DNA of 34,375 bases, from contig UQDF01000019.1 in assembly GCA_900539765.1 (NCBI GenBank), positions 1 to 34,375 of the forward strand, written 5' to 3'. Below are positions 13,973 through 21,346 of this stretch, piece by piece. The notes beneath the pieces were generated by a model, which saw nothing but the letters and a program-made list of their open reading frames with translations, made no database searches and was not told the origin of the DNA. Every line of letters starts with the position of its first letter. Position 1 is the stretch's first letter. Position numbers and translations under genes: made by a program. This DNA is from an uncultured Porphyromonas sp. GTDB taxonomy: Bacteria > Bacteroidota > Bacteroidia > Bacteroidales > Porphyromonadaceae.

Positions 13973-15184
13973 TTACTCGCTCTCTACTGCGAAGCCGAGA
14001 GCGGTGAGTGCGGGACGGACGGAGGCGGGGACGCCTCGTATGGTGTAGTCGCGTGGCTCGTAAGGGTGCTGATAGTGGACACGTTGCTGCTCGAAGGTGT
14101 CGGGACTAGCCACCAGTCGCTTCATAATAGCGGGCAGGTCTAGCGTGTGGATCATCGCACGCCAAGGTATCTGCCACGATTCACACCCCGAGAGGTCTAG
14201 GTATGGCTCCGCCAAGGGACGAGGGTGCGCCAGAGCTATCCGTTCGTCACTGAGATCAAAGAAGTCGCACAGGTGACGCAAGCTCTGCACAGCTCCCTGC
14301 GCCTTGCCATGCACTGAGAAGCCCGCAATGTGGGGTGTGCCGATGAAGATTCGGTCTAGTAGTGTCTGTGCTATGCGTGGCTCACCCTCCCAGCAGTCGA
14401 TCACGGCTCCTGCGACCGCCTTATCGTCAAGGGCGCATACCAGTGCGGGGGTGTCGACGACAGCTCCACGACAAGCATTGATCAACCAGGGGTGCTGCTG
14501 AGCATTTCGCAAGAAAGTGTCATCAACTAAGTGATAAGTAGGGTGTGCGCCCCCCTTCGTCAGAGGCACGTGGCAGGTGATCATCGTAGCCGAGGCGAGG
14601 AGCGTGTCTAAATCCACGTAGCTATCCCGTAGCGCTGGCATATCGTCCGCAAGGTAAGGACGAGGTAGCCCACAGCGATCCAGCTCCTCCAGATAGCTCT
14701 GCCAGTCAGGGTGCTCATCGTAAGCCACTACGAGAGGCGGATCGTAGAGGAGCGTCCGTATGCCGAGTGCCTTGGCACGCTGATAGACCCGTCCGCCAGT
14801 ATGTCCCGTGCCAATGATCCCGAGGGTTATATCCTCAGGAGCCAATCCCTGCTCCAGTGCGATACGAGAGATAGCCGTCAGGACATACTGCGCCACAGAG
14901 GCAGCGTTGCACCCAGGAGCATTGTACCAGCGAATGCCCGCCTCACGGCAGTACTCGGTATCTATATGGTCAAAGCCCGCTGTCGCTGAGGTGATCAGAC
15001 GCACAGCACTCCCCTCCAGGAGCGTACGGTCGCAATGCGTCACGCTACGGATCATCAGGGCGTCAGCATCAGCGACCGCTTCGGCCGTTATCGCTCCACT
15101 CGGCAGGTAACGCGCCTCGACCCCGAGGGGCATGCCGTCGGCAAGGTATGGGATAGAACTATCTACGACTATTCGCAGGGACAT
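13973..15184 (-). CDS. pdxB: 4-phosphoerythronate dehydrogenase
   Basis: A 403-residue D-2-hydroxyacid dehydrogenase of the PdxB type. It oxidises 4-phosphoerythronate in the DXP-dependent route to pyridoxal 5'-phosphate. The NAD-binding Rossmann motif is GIIGTGHTGGRVYQRAKALG. Further family blocks are HVPLTKGGAHPTYHLVD, INACRGAVVDTPAL (catalytic Arg), GAVIDCWEGEP (Glu) and IGTPHIAGFSVHGKAQG (catalytic His). The C-terminal extension with a dimerisation domain (ESWQIPWRAMI) separates PdxB from SerA and hydroxypyruvate reductase. It lies downstream of kbl on the same strand, but a hairpin terminator at 15212-15271 separates them. No clear promoter motif is seen before it. Kbl is itself PLP-dependent, a loose thematic link. 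Confidence 0.93.
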   Translation of the reverse strand: MSLRIVVDSSIPYLADGMPLGVEARYLPSGAITAEAVADADALMIRSVTHCDRTLLEGSAVRLITSATAGFDHIDTEYCREAGIRWYNAPGCNAASVAQYVLTAISRIALEQGLAPEDITLGIIGTGHTGGRVYQRAKALGIRTLLYDPPLVVAYDEHPDWQSYLEELDRCGLPRPYLADDMPALRDSYVDLDTLLASATMITCHVPLTKGGAHPTYHLVDDTFLRNAQQHPWLINACRGAVVDTPALVCALDDKAVAGAVIDCWEGEPRIAQTLLDRIFIGTPHIAGFSVHGKAQGAVQSLRHLCDFFDLSDERIALAHPRPLAEPYLDLSGCESWQIPWRAMIHTLDLPAIMKRLVASPDTFEQQRVHYQHPYEPRDYTIRGVPASVRPALTALGFAVESE

Positions 15185-15211
15185 ATGTATAATGGTATAG
15201 CTACTTAATAT

Positions 15212-15271
15212 AAAAAGGAAGGTGACTAGATCTGCACTCCCGATGTGATGGGATAGCGTCTAGTCACCTTC
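15212..15271 (-). terminator. Terminator for kbl (minus strand)
   Basis: Arms 15218-15230 and 15259-15271 form a perfect 13-bp stem (GAAGGTGACTAGA/TCTAGTCACCTTC) with an inner TCCC/GGGA pair in the loop. On the minus strand it is followed by CTTTTTAT (the plus-strand ATAAAAAG). It probably ended the kbl transcript before the MITE-like element was inserted between them. Confidence 0.85.
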
Positions 15272-15308
15272 GTTGTTAGTTATGCTTTGCTGAGCGCTGT
15301 GATTACTT

Positions 15309-15483
15309 GAGACTGTTGCATAAAGGCGAATCGCTGTGTTGCTTTCGGGATTCGGCTTCGGTCACATACGGATGTATGCTCCCTTCAGACCTCACCCTCA
15401 GCGCCTTGCACTTCATCCTTTCTGCAAAGTCTAGACAATCTTGCAGGCAAGATTGTGAGACTGTTGACTTTTGCAACAGTCTC
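15309..15483. mobile_element. MITE-like element, 175 bp, at the kbl stop codon
   Basis: Terminal inverted repeats GAGACTGTTGCA (15309-15320) and its complement TGCAACAGTCTC (15472-15483) are identical over 12 bp. The element is flanked by a 5-bp direct repeat TACTT (15304-15308 and 15484-15488), as expected of a target-site duplication. It encodes no transposase, so it must have been moved in trans. A third copy of the terminal string (15457-15466) makes a hairpin with the right end. An inner inverted repeat AATCTTGC/GCAAGATT lies near 15437-15454. Removing element and one TACTT restores GTGATTACTTAATCAC, a near-palindromic target. The source insertion-sequence family is not identified. Confidence 0.82.
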
Positions 15484-16673
15484 TACTTAATCACATCCAG
15501 CTCCTTACCAATCTTGATAAAGGCAGCGATTGCCTTGTCGAGGTGCTCGCGCTCGTGAGCTGCTGAGAGCTGAACGCGGATACGAGCCTCGCCCTTCGGA
15601 ACGACTGGATAGTAGAAGCCCGTCACATAGATACCCTCCTCGAGGAGACGAGCAGCGTAGCGCTGAGATAGCGGAGCGTCGTAGAGCATCACTGCGCAGA
15701 TAGCGCTCTGTGTAGGCTTGATGTCAAAGCCAGCTGCGAGCATCTTATCGCGGAAGTAGTTGACATTCTCCATCAGCTTCGTGTGTAGTGAGTCATCCTC
15801 CTCCAGCATCTTGAAGACCTCGATACCAGCACCAACCACTGCGGGAGGCAGTGAGTTAGAGAAGAGGTAAGGTCTAGAGCGCTGACGTAGTATCTCGATG
15901 ACCTCCTTAGGACCAGCCGTAAAGCCACCTACAGCACCTCCGAATGCCTTGCCTAGCGTACCGGTATGGATATCGATACGGTCGAAACAGTCGAAAGCCT
16001 CAGCGACACCACGACCCGTCTTACCGACCACACCAGCCGAGTGGCACTCATCGACCATCACGAGAGCGTCATACTTGTCAGCGAGGTCGCAGATCTTGTC
16101 CATAGGAGCTACGTTGCCGTCCATACTGAAGACACCGTCTGTGACGATGATGCGGAAGCGCTGCTCCTGAGCCTCCTGAAGGCACTTCTCTAGCTCCTCC
16201 ATATTAGCGTTAGCGTAGCGATAGCGCTTAGCCTTGCAGAGACGTACACCGTCGATGATCGAGGCGTGGTTCAGCGAGTCGCTGATGATAGCGTCCTCTG
16301 GGCCAAAGAGAGGCTCGAAGACACCGCCGTTAGCATCAAAGCAAGCAGCGTAGAGGATAGCGTCTTCCGTGTGGAAGTAGTGTGCGATAGCCTTCTCGAG
16401 TTGCTTATGGATATCTTGCGTACCGCAGATGAAGCGTACACTACTCATACCGTATCCGTGCGAATCCATCATATCCTTAGCAGCCTTGATAAGGCGAGGA
16501 TTGTCAGAGAGACCTAGATAGTTATTAGCGCAGAAGTTCAAGACCTCCTTGCCCCCCTCTACCTTGATAGCGGCCGTCTGAGGGGTGATGATAATGCGCT
16601 CCTCCTTGTAGAGACCTGCATCTTTGGTGTCTTGGATCTCCTTAGCGAGGAAGTTCTTCAGTTCTTTGTACAT
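15483..16673 (-). CDS. kbl: Glycine C-acetyltransferase (2-amino-3-ketobutyrate CoA ligase)
   Basis: A 396-residue PLP enzyme of the alpha-oxoamine synthase family, very close to Kbl in diagnostic stretches: GLYKEERIIITPQ, LNFCANNYLGLSDNP, SVRFICGTQDIHKQLE, DAIISDSLNHASIIDGVRLC and RQRSRPYLFSNSLPP. The PLP lysine is in TGTLGKAFGG and the PLP-binding aspartate/histidine in MVDECHSAGVVG. It converts 2-amino-3-oxobutyrate and CoA to glycine and acetyl-CoA in threonine breakdown, or runs in reverse. No threonine dehydrogenase gene is next to it here. It follows the DUF5606-like gene by 65 bp and is probably in its operon. The stop codon TAG is hybrid: TA from the target duplication and G from the MITE end; the ancestral stop was TAA, with unchanged protein length. 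Confidence 0.94.
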   Translation of the reverse strand: MYKELKNFLAKEIQDTKDAGLYKEERIIITPQTAAIKVEGGKEVLNFCANNYLGLSDNPRLIKAAKDMMDSHGYGMSSVRFICGTQDIHKQLEKAIAHYFHTEDAILYAACFDANGGVFEPLFGPEDAIISDSLNHASIIDGVRLCKAKRYRYANANMEELEKCLQEAQEQRFRIIVTDGVFSMDGNVAPMDKICDLADKYDALVMVDECHSAGVVGKTGRGVAEAFDCFDRIDIHTGTLGKAFGGAVGGFTAGPKEVIEILRQRSRPYLFSNSLPPAVVGAGIEVFKMLEEDDSLHTKLMENVNYFRDKMLAAGFDIKPTQSAICAVMLYDAPLSQRYAARLLEEGIYVTGFYYPVVPKGEARIRVQLSAAHEREHLDKAIAAFIKIGKELDVIK

Positions 16674-16738
16674 GATATTATGTGGTAAAGTTATTAGACA
16701 AGAGTCGGTGAGCCAGTTATGGCTCGGGAGAGGCTTTG

Positions 16739-17179
16739 TTACTCCTCAGCGGGAGCCTCCTCACTAGTCTCGCTAGTCTCCTCAGGTGCTGGCTCGGAGA
16801 AGTCGGTATGTCCCGTCTCTACGAGGATATTGTACCAGCGAAAGATCTTCTTGATATCGTTGTCGTGGACACGCTGACGGTCGTACTCGGGGAGTACCTC
16901 TGCGAAGAGGTCGAAGTAAGCCTCCTTGCCACTGAGCCCCTTAAGGTCTACCGTCTTGCCCTCATACTTGTCGAGTAGCGTCTGCAAGATCTCTCGCAGA
17001 GGAGCCTCTTCAGTAGTCGTGTAGATCGATATATCGCCTAGAGATACGACACGATCCGATGCGTACGCAGGGATACGACGCTTCGTCTCTAGATCCTCGA
17101 CGATGATACTATTCTTGGTGTGCGTCAGGAGCTTAAAGAGTCCTGGCTTGCCTGAGATGGATAAGATTTCTTTGAGCAT
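16739..17179 (-). CDS. DUF5606-like conserved protein
   Basis: A 146-residue protein, beginning MLKEILSISGKPGLFKLLTH and continuing NSIIVEDLETKRRIPAYASDRVVSLGDISIYT. This beginning matches my memory of the DUF5606 family, found in Bacteroidetes and of unknown function. The middle has a helical stretch (EEAPLREILQTLLDKYEGK) and the C-terminus is very acidic (ETSETSEEAPAEE). No signal peptide or membrane segment, so cytoplasmic. It has its own TATCTTTG element 51 bp upstream and lies 65 bp before kbl on the same strand; a GAGCCA/TGGCTC hairpin without a T run sits in the gap, so read-through to kbl is likely. Confidence 0.8.
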   Translation of the reverse strand: MLKEILSISGKPGLFKLLTHTKNSIIVEDLETKRRIPAYASDRVVSLGDISIYTTTEEAPLREILQTLLDKYEGKTVDLKGLSGKEAYFDLFAEVLPEYDRQRVHDNDIKKIFRWYNILVETGHTDFSEPAPEETSETSEEAPAEE

Positions 17180-17229
17180 AAACTATATTATGTGGCGAAA
17201 GCCCTCGAGGCTCTCGTGATATCTACCTG

Positions 17230-17237
17230 CAAAGATA
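17230..17237 (-). promoter_or_regulatory. -7 promoter element for the DUF5606-like gene and kbl
   Basis: On the minus strand this reads TATCTTTG, a perfect TAnnTTTG, 51 bp before the ATG at 17179. No -33 TTG at the usual spacing. Confidence 0.58.
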
Positions 17238-17345
17238 CCAAAATAGTATCGTATGGTGTGTACACCGATCACTCTTTAATTCCGTAATCCGAGTCACGAT
17301 AAGGATTTGGACCACTAGCGTCACTACCAGACGCGTTGATACGAC

Positions 17346-17415
17346 GACGGACGCCCGATCTCGTGCGCCCGTCATCCTAGTGAAGACCGTCGACTCGGTG
17401 AAAAGCGTCGACTCG
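17346..17415. repeat. REP-like imperfect palindrome and short direct repeat
   Basis: An inverted repeat with 13-bp arms and two mismatches (17346-17358 and 17361-17373; GACGGACGCCCGA against TCGTGCGCCCGTC) is followed by two copies of CGTCGACTCG at 17388-17397 and 17406-17415. The palindrome resembles the one at 34331-34351 near the window end. The surrounding 17238-17449 has no gene. Confidence 0.55.
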
Positions 17416-17449
17416 TGTCACAATCCTTATGTAGCTAGCGTAGCCAGCG

Positions 17450-18577
17450 CTATTCGCCCTCTGCAGGCTTGGTCTTAAAGTCGAAGTAAGCAGGATCAGT
17501 CGTCAAGCCTAGATCCTTATCCCACCCGAATAGCACTAAGACATAGTCTGTATTCGGTTTCAGGTCAGCATTTGTCTCTTCATTGATTTGTAGCTCACCA
17601 ACCTTAAAAGCATCTGGCATAGGATCCATCTGGTGTACGCTCTGCACTAGTTTGTAGCACATCATCTCCTTAGCGGGTACACCGTCTAGTACTTCATTAC
17701 CAGGCTTCGGATTACGATAAAAGTCTACATAGCGCTTGCTCTGTATAGAGTAGAAGTAAGACTTCGTCATATCAGACGGACGAACCAAAGCTGACACCCA
17801 TGAGTCGCTAGGCGTAAGACCCTCGACATTGAAGGTAAAGTCTAGCATCGTACGGGGCTTCGTCTTTTGCTCGAGCTCTATGACCTTAGTCAGCTCGTAG
17901 CCGTCCTGATCCATACCATAGATTCTAGCGACGATGGTATGATCTGCAGGATAAGGATAGTCTGAGCCTGAGATCTCTCCTAGGTCAAACTCTCTCGTCC
18001 CCTTGAAGGACTCACGAGCCATAGCCTCTCTGTACCCCGCACTCCCTATTTCACCACCAGATACAGCCTTCCACCACTCACGATTGGCATTAGGCTGGGA
18101 CTGTAGGTTCGCAAGGATGCGATCGTAGCTCTCTCGCGTACCGGCATTGACAGAGTAGAGCATCTCAGGGTCTTTAGGCGTCACCTTAATGTAGACGTTA
18201 GTTGCCGTCACCCTAAGGATCTCTATGGCAAAGTCCTCTTTGGGAGCAGGCTCCTGGATCGTGATCTTGCACATGGCAGAGACACCATCCACCTCAGCCA
18301 GGATAGTCGTCTCGCCCTTGGCAATAGCTGTGACCACCCCCTTGTCAGAAACCGTCGCCAGCTCAGCATTGAGACTACGGAAGGCGACAGGCTTGTTGAG
18401 ATTTGGTTGCTGCGTCACCTGTAGCTGTAGACTCTCGCCGATGGTCATAGTAGCCTCAGCAGGAGTGATGGCCAAGGTCTCGACCTTTTGCTCTACGGGC
18501 GTATCGACATCATCATCACAACTGACGAGCGTCAGGAGCGGGAGCAGCAGTAGTAGATAGCAGATTGTTCTTTTCAT
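17450..18577 (-). CDS. Lipoprotein with bacterial Ig-like (BIG2) domain
   Basis: A 375-residue predicted lipoprotein. The signal is MKRTICYLLLLLPLLTLVSC with lipobox LVSC and Cys20, followed by three aspartates; acidic residues right after the cysteine can favour surface export in Bacteroidetes. Residues 32-108 form a BIG2 domain (LAITPAEATMTIGESLQLQV, VATVSDKGVVTAIAKGETTI-type pattern). The rest, about residues 110-375, has beta-rich blocks (VYIKVTPKDPEMLYSVNAG, DHTIVARIYGMDQDGYELTK, NTDYVLVLFGWDKDLG) that resemble repeated fibronectin-like modules, without a named family. Probably a surface-exposed adhesion or structural protein; no enzyme motif is seen. It has its own minus-strand promoter at 18642-18649 and is divergent from the deiminase-fold gene. 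Confidence 0.85.
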   Translation of the reverse strand: MKRTICYLLLLLPLLTLVSCDDDVDTPVEQKVETLAITPAEATMTIGESLQLQVTQQPNLNKPVAFRSLNAELATVSDKGVVTAIAKGETTILAEVDGVSAMCKITIQEPAPKEDFAIEILRVTATNVYIKVTPKDPEMLYSVNAGTRESYDRILANLQSQPNANREWWKAVSGGEIGSAGYREAMARESFKGTREFDLGEISGSDYPYPADHTIVARIYGMDQDGYELTKVIELEQKTKPRTMLDFTFNVEGLTPSDSWVSALVRPSDMTKSYFYSIQSKRYVDFYRNPKPGNEVLDGVPAKEMMCYKLVQSVHQMDPMPDAFKVGELQINEETNADLKPNTDYVLVLFGWDKDLGLTTDPAYFDFKTKPAEGE

Positions 18578-18641
18578 ACTGATGATTGAATTATTGGTTT
18601 ATACTATAGTGTGTGATCAACTCTGTCGTGTGAGCTGCCTA

Positions 18642-18649
18642 CAAATGTA
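18642..18649 (-). promoter_or_regulatory. -7 promoter element for the BIG2 lipoprotein gene
   Basis: On the minus strand this is TACATTTG, fitting TAnnTTTG. It predicts a leader of about 55-60 nt before the ATG at 18577. Confidence 0.55.
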
Positions 18650-18733
18650 ACACAAAAGAAACATATTAGTGCTCACGCAACAAGCTTACCACCTCCTCAA
18701 GTACACATCTCTAATCTCTAGTTCGATCTATCT

Positions 18734-18784
18734 CCACGTGAGCATTCGCAAATCTCCACGTGGGAATTTGAGATTTTCACGTGG
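18734..18784. repeat. Second CCACGTGG-type palindrome array
   Basis: Octamers at 18734 (CCACGTGA), 18756 (CCACGTGG) and 18777 (TCACGTGG), steps 22 and 21 bp, with AT-rich spacers. The segment 18756-18784 aligns with 10933-10962 of the first array, sharing the spacer text TTTGAGATTTT. Confidence 0.88.
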
Positions 18785-18792
18785 CTATTGTG

Positions 18793-18878
18793 TTAATGGT
18801 TAGTGGCTAGTAGTTAGTTTCTAGTTGCACTAGAGCCACTAGAACTCTAGTCTCTACCCACTAGCCACTACCCACTAA
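18793..18878. repeat. Large imperfect inverted repeat rich in CTAG
   Basis: Arms 18793-18812 and 18859-18878 pair over 20 bp with three mismatches (shared core TAGTGGCTAGT). The 46-bp centre holds further CTAG-containing repeats, including CTAGAG/CTCTAG. It lies between the palindrome array and the -7 element of the downstream gene, so it could form a cruciform or an operator cluster. Function unknown. Confidence 0.7.
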
Positions 18879-18893
18879 TCTCTCACTTTTCCC

Positions 18894-18901
18894 TATATTT
18901 G
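18894..18901 (+). promoter_or_regulatory. -7 promoter element for the deiminase-fold/radA/dgt operon
   Basis: TATATTTG fits TAnnTTTG and lies 61 bp before the ATG at 18963. No -33 TTG at the usual distance; the upstream inverted repeat occupies that position. Confidence 0.6.
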
Positions 18902-18962
18902 TCTGAGTAAAGAATAAGGCTCCCCGCACCTACACCATGCAGAGAGCCACTAAACTGAAGAT

Positions 18963-19901
18963 ATGATGGACAAACAAAACAAACGACTCACACCTCACGT
19001 TACCAACGAAACAAACCAGCTTCGCAAGGTGGTCCTCGGGCTACCTCATGCGCTCGGCACGCCACCGACCCTCGAGGAGACCTACGACGCTAAGAGCTAT
19101 CAAGCGGTCTTGCGGGGGGACTACCCCACGGAGCAGGCGGTGGTACGTGAGATGGAGGGTTTCCTCGCTATCTTGCAGCGCTACGGCGTAGAGGTGTATC
19201 GTCCTGAGCCAATAGAGGCGTGCAATCAGATCTTCGCAAGAGATGTCTCTTTCGTGATCGACGAACACCTCTTTGTGGCACATATGATCCCCGATAGGAG
19301 ACGAGAGGTTGACGCTTTTGCACCGATCTACGACCTCTTCGAGCCGAGTAGCATCGTGCATCTGCCCGCCGAGGTACGTGTCGAGGGAGGCGACGTGATC
19401 CTTTACGATGATATCCTCTTCGTGGGGTGCTGCGAGCCAGGAGCCTTTGGGCAGTTCAAGACTACGAGAACCAATGAACGTGCGGTGGACTTCTTCCGTG
19501 AGTTCTTCCCCCACAAGCGTGTCGTCCCCGTACCACTATACAAGCATGACCAGGATCCACTGCGTGGTGTGCTACACCTAGACTGCGCCTTCCAGCCCGT
19601 GGGACGTGGCTTTACTGTCTTTTATCCCGAGGGTGTCGCCTCCAGAGAGGCGCGCGGGATCATTGGCGAGGTCTTTGGCAAGGACAAGCTGCTGACCATC
19701 ACCGCTGAGGAGGCTGTCGAGATGCATACCAACTTCTTCTCCCTCTCTCCCGAAGTGGTCTGCGTCGAGGCGGGTGCCGAGCGTCTGCAGCGCTACCTCC
19801 GTGAGGTGGCTGGCATGACCGTCGAGGAGGTGCCCTACAGTGAGATCTCTAAGCAGGGAGGCTTGCTGCGCTGCTCCACATGTCCTCTAGAGCGAGCATA
19901 G
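18963..19901 (+). CDS. Arginine deiminase/DDAH-superfamily hydrolase (amidinotransferase fold)
   Basis: A 312-residue protein with the guanidino-group-modifying fold. Visible active-site elements are FARDVSF (91-97, Asp94), RVEGGDVI (139-146, Glu141 and Asp144), HLDCAF (205-210, His205 and Asp207) and the C-terminal RCSTCPL (303-309). In arginine deiminases the matching RCMSxPL holds the catalytic Cys, so Cys304 is the expected nucleophile. It is cytoplasmic, without a signal, and unlike the secreted peptidylarginine deiminase of P. gingivalis. The family includes arginine deiminase, dimethylarginine hydrolase and amidinotransferases; the substrate is unresolved. It leads an apparent operon with radA (3-bp gap) and dgt. 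The second ATG at 18966 is an equal start choice. Confidence 0.85.
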   Translation: MMDKQNKRLTPHVTNETNQLRKVVLGLPHALGTPPTLEETYDAKSYQAVLRGDYPTEQAVVREMEGFLAILQRYGVEVYRPEPIEACNQIFARDVSFVIDEHLFVAHMIPDRRREVDAFAPIYDLFEPSSIVHLPAEVRVEGGDVILYDDILFVGCCEPGAFGQFKTTRTNERAVDFFREFFPHKRVVPVPLYKHDQDPLRGVLHLDCAFQPVGRGFTVFYPEGVASREARGIIGEVFGKDKLLTITAEEAVEMHTNFFSLSPEVVCVEAGAERLQRYLREVAGMTVEEVPYSEISKQGGLLRCSTCPLERA

Positions 19902-19904
19902 TAG

Positions 19905-21329
19905 ATGGCAAAGGTCAAGACTATATATAAGTGTACCGCCTGTGGTGCCACCTATAGCCGCTGGCAAGGTCAGTGCAACGAGTGTCAAGAGTGGAACACG
20001 ATCGAGGAGCAGCTAGCACAGCCTACGACCCCCTCGGGGCGGACGACCCCAGCGCAGGAGATACAGCGTAAGCTCACGCAGATCCATGAGGGCGCCACGT
20101 GGGACGGGCTACACTCTGAGGAGGTGCGTCCCATACAGCTCATCGAGGGAAGCGAAGAGAGTCGAGTAGACCTACACGATGAGGAGCTAAACCGCCTCCT
20201 CGGAGGCGGACTGGTGCAGGGCTCCTTCACCTTGCTCGGTGGCGAGCCTGGCATTGGTAAGTCTACACTGATCTTCCAGACCGTCCTCCGCTGCCCAGAG
20301 CTCAAGACGCTCTACGTATCAGGTGAGGAGAGCGCTCAGCAGCTCAAGCTACGGGCCGACCGCATCGGCATACACTCGGAGCAGTGTCTCATCTACTGCG
20401 ACACCGATCTGGACAACATACTCCTGAAGGCTCTACAGATAGCGCCCGATCTGCTGGTCATCGATAGTATTCAGACGGTTACGACCGCACGCTCCGAATC
20501 TTCACCTGGCTCCATCAGCCAGATTAAGGAGTGCGCCAACCTGCTCCTACACTTTGCCAAAAGCAGCGGCATACCCGTGATCGTCATTGGGCATATCAAC
20601 AAAGAGGGCTCCATAGCGGGCCCGAAGATCTTGGAGCATACGGTAGACACGGTCTTGCAGTTTGAGGGCGACAAGCAGCATCTCTACCGCATCCTGCGTA
20701 GCCATAAGAACCGCTTCGGCTCTACGGACGACCTCGGCATCTACGAGATGAATAGCTCGGGACTGGTCGCCGTAAGCAATCCCTCGGAGCACCTCATCTC
20801 GGGCAATACAGAGGGACTCAGTGGCGTGGTCGTCGCTTGTGCTGTGGAGGGTATTCGCCCGATCATGATTGAGACGCAAGCTTTGGTCAGTTCGGCTATT
20901 TACAACAATCCGCAGCGGTCGACCACGGGCTTTGACTTGAGGCGACTCAATATGCTACTAGCCGTTTTGGAGAAGCGGGCTGGCTTTAAGCTCATCCAGA
21001 AGGACGTTTTTCTCAATATCACGGGTGGCATCAAGATCAACGATACCGCCGTGGATCTAGCCGTGCTCTGTGCCGTCCTCTCCTCCAATCTAGATATAGC
21101 CGTCCCCTCGAAAACCTGTATGACGGGCGAGGTGGGGCTGGCGGGCGAGATACGTGCCGTGAGTCGCATCGAGCGACGCATAGCGGAGGCGCATCGTCTG
21201 GGCTTCACGCGGATCTTGATCCCAAGGGCAAATGCTAAGAGCCTGCAGCGACGTAGCTACGACATAGAGATCGTGCCGTGTGATCGGGTGGATCACGCCT
21301 TCCGGACGCTCTTTTCACAAAGACAATAG
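19905..21329 (+). CDS. radA: DNA repair protein RadA
   Basis: A 474-residue protein with all RadA hallmarks. The N-terminal zinc finger has Cys10, Cys13, Cys24 and Cys27 (KCTACG, GQCNECQEW). The RecA-like ATPase has Walker A GGEPGIGKST (112-121) and Walker B-type LLVIDSIQT (183-191). The RadA-specific KNRFG is at 268-272. The C-terminal Lon-protease-like domain includes LNITGGIKINDTAVDLAVL and MTGEVGLAGEIRAV, with no catalytic Ser-Lys dyad expected in RadA. It drives branch migration during recombinational repair. It is placed 3 bp after the deiminase-fold gene and 17 bp before dgt, so transcription is likely shared. Confidence 0.96.
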   Translation: MAKVKTIYKCTACGATYSRWQGQCNECQEWNTIEEQLAQPTTPSGRTTPAQEIQRKLTQIHEGATWDGLHSEEVRPIQLIEGSEESRVDLHDEELNRLLGGGLVQGSFTLLGGEPGIGKSTLIFQTVLRCPELKTLYVSGEESAQQLKLRADRIGIHSEQCLIYCDTDLDNILLKALQIAPDLLVIDSIQTVTTARSESSPGSISQIKECANLLLHFAKSSGIPVIVIGHINKEGSIAGPKILEHTVDTVLQFEGDKQHLYRILRSHKNRFGSTDDLGIYEMNSSGLVAVSNPSEHLISGNTEGLSGVVVACAVEGIRPIMIETQALVSSAIYNNPQRSTTGFDLRRLNMLLAVLEKRAGFKLIQKDVFLNITGGIKINDTAVDLAVLCAVLSSNLDIAVPSKTCMTGEVGLAGEIRAVSRIERRIAEAHRLGFTRILIPRANAKSLQRRSYDIEIVPCDRVDHAFRTLFSQRQ

Positions 21330-21346
21330 ATACACTATATATAATA

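Larger units (their letters stand above)
18578..18962. other. Divergent intergenic region with palindrome array and large inverted repeat
   Basis: A 385-bp gene-free stretch between divergent genes. It contains a minus promoter element (18642-18649), three CCACGTGG-type palindromes (18734-18784), a large imperfect inverted repeat (18793-18878) and a plus promoter element (18894-18901), in that order. Confidence 0.75.

Noticed and set aside
15307..15558. Plus-strand frame of 83 codons across the MITE-like element
   Set aside because: It runs from the element into the antisense of kbl and shows no transposase motif.
19041..19514. 157-codon minus-strand frame inside the deiminase-fold gene
   Set aside because: Antisense to catalytic-motif coding sequence and without protein features.
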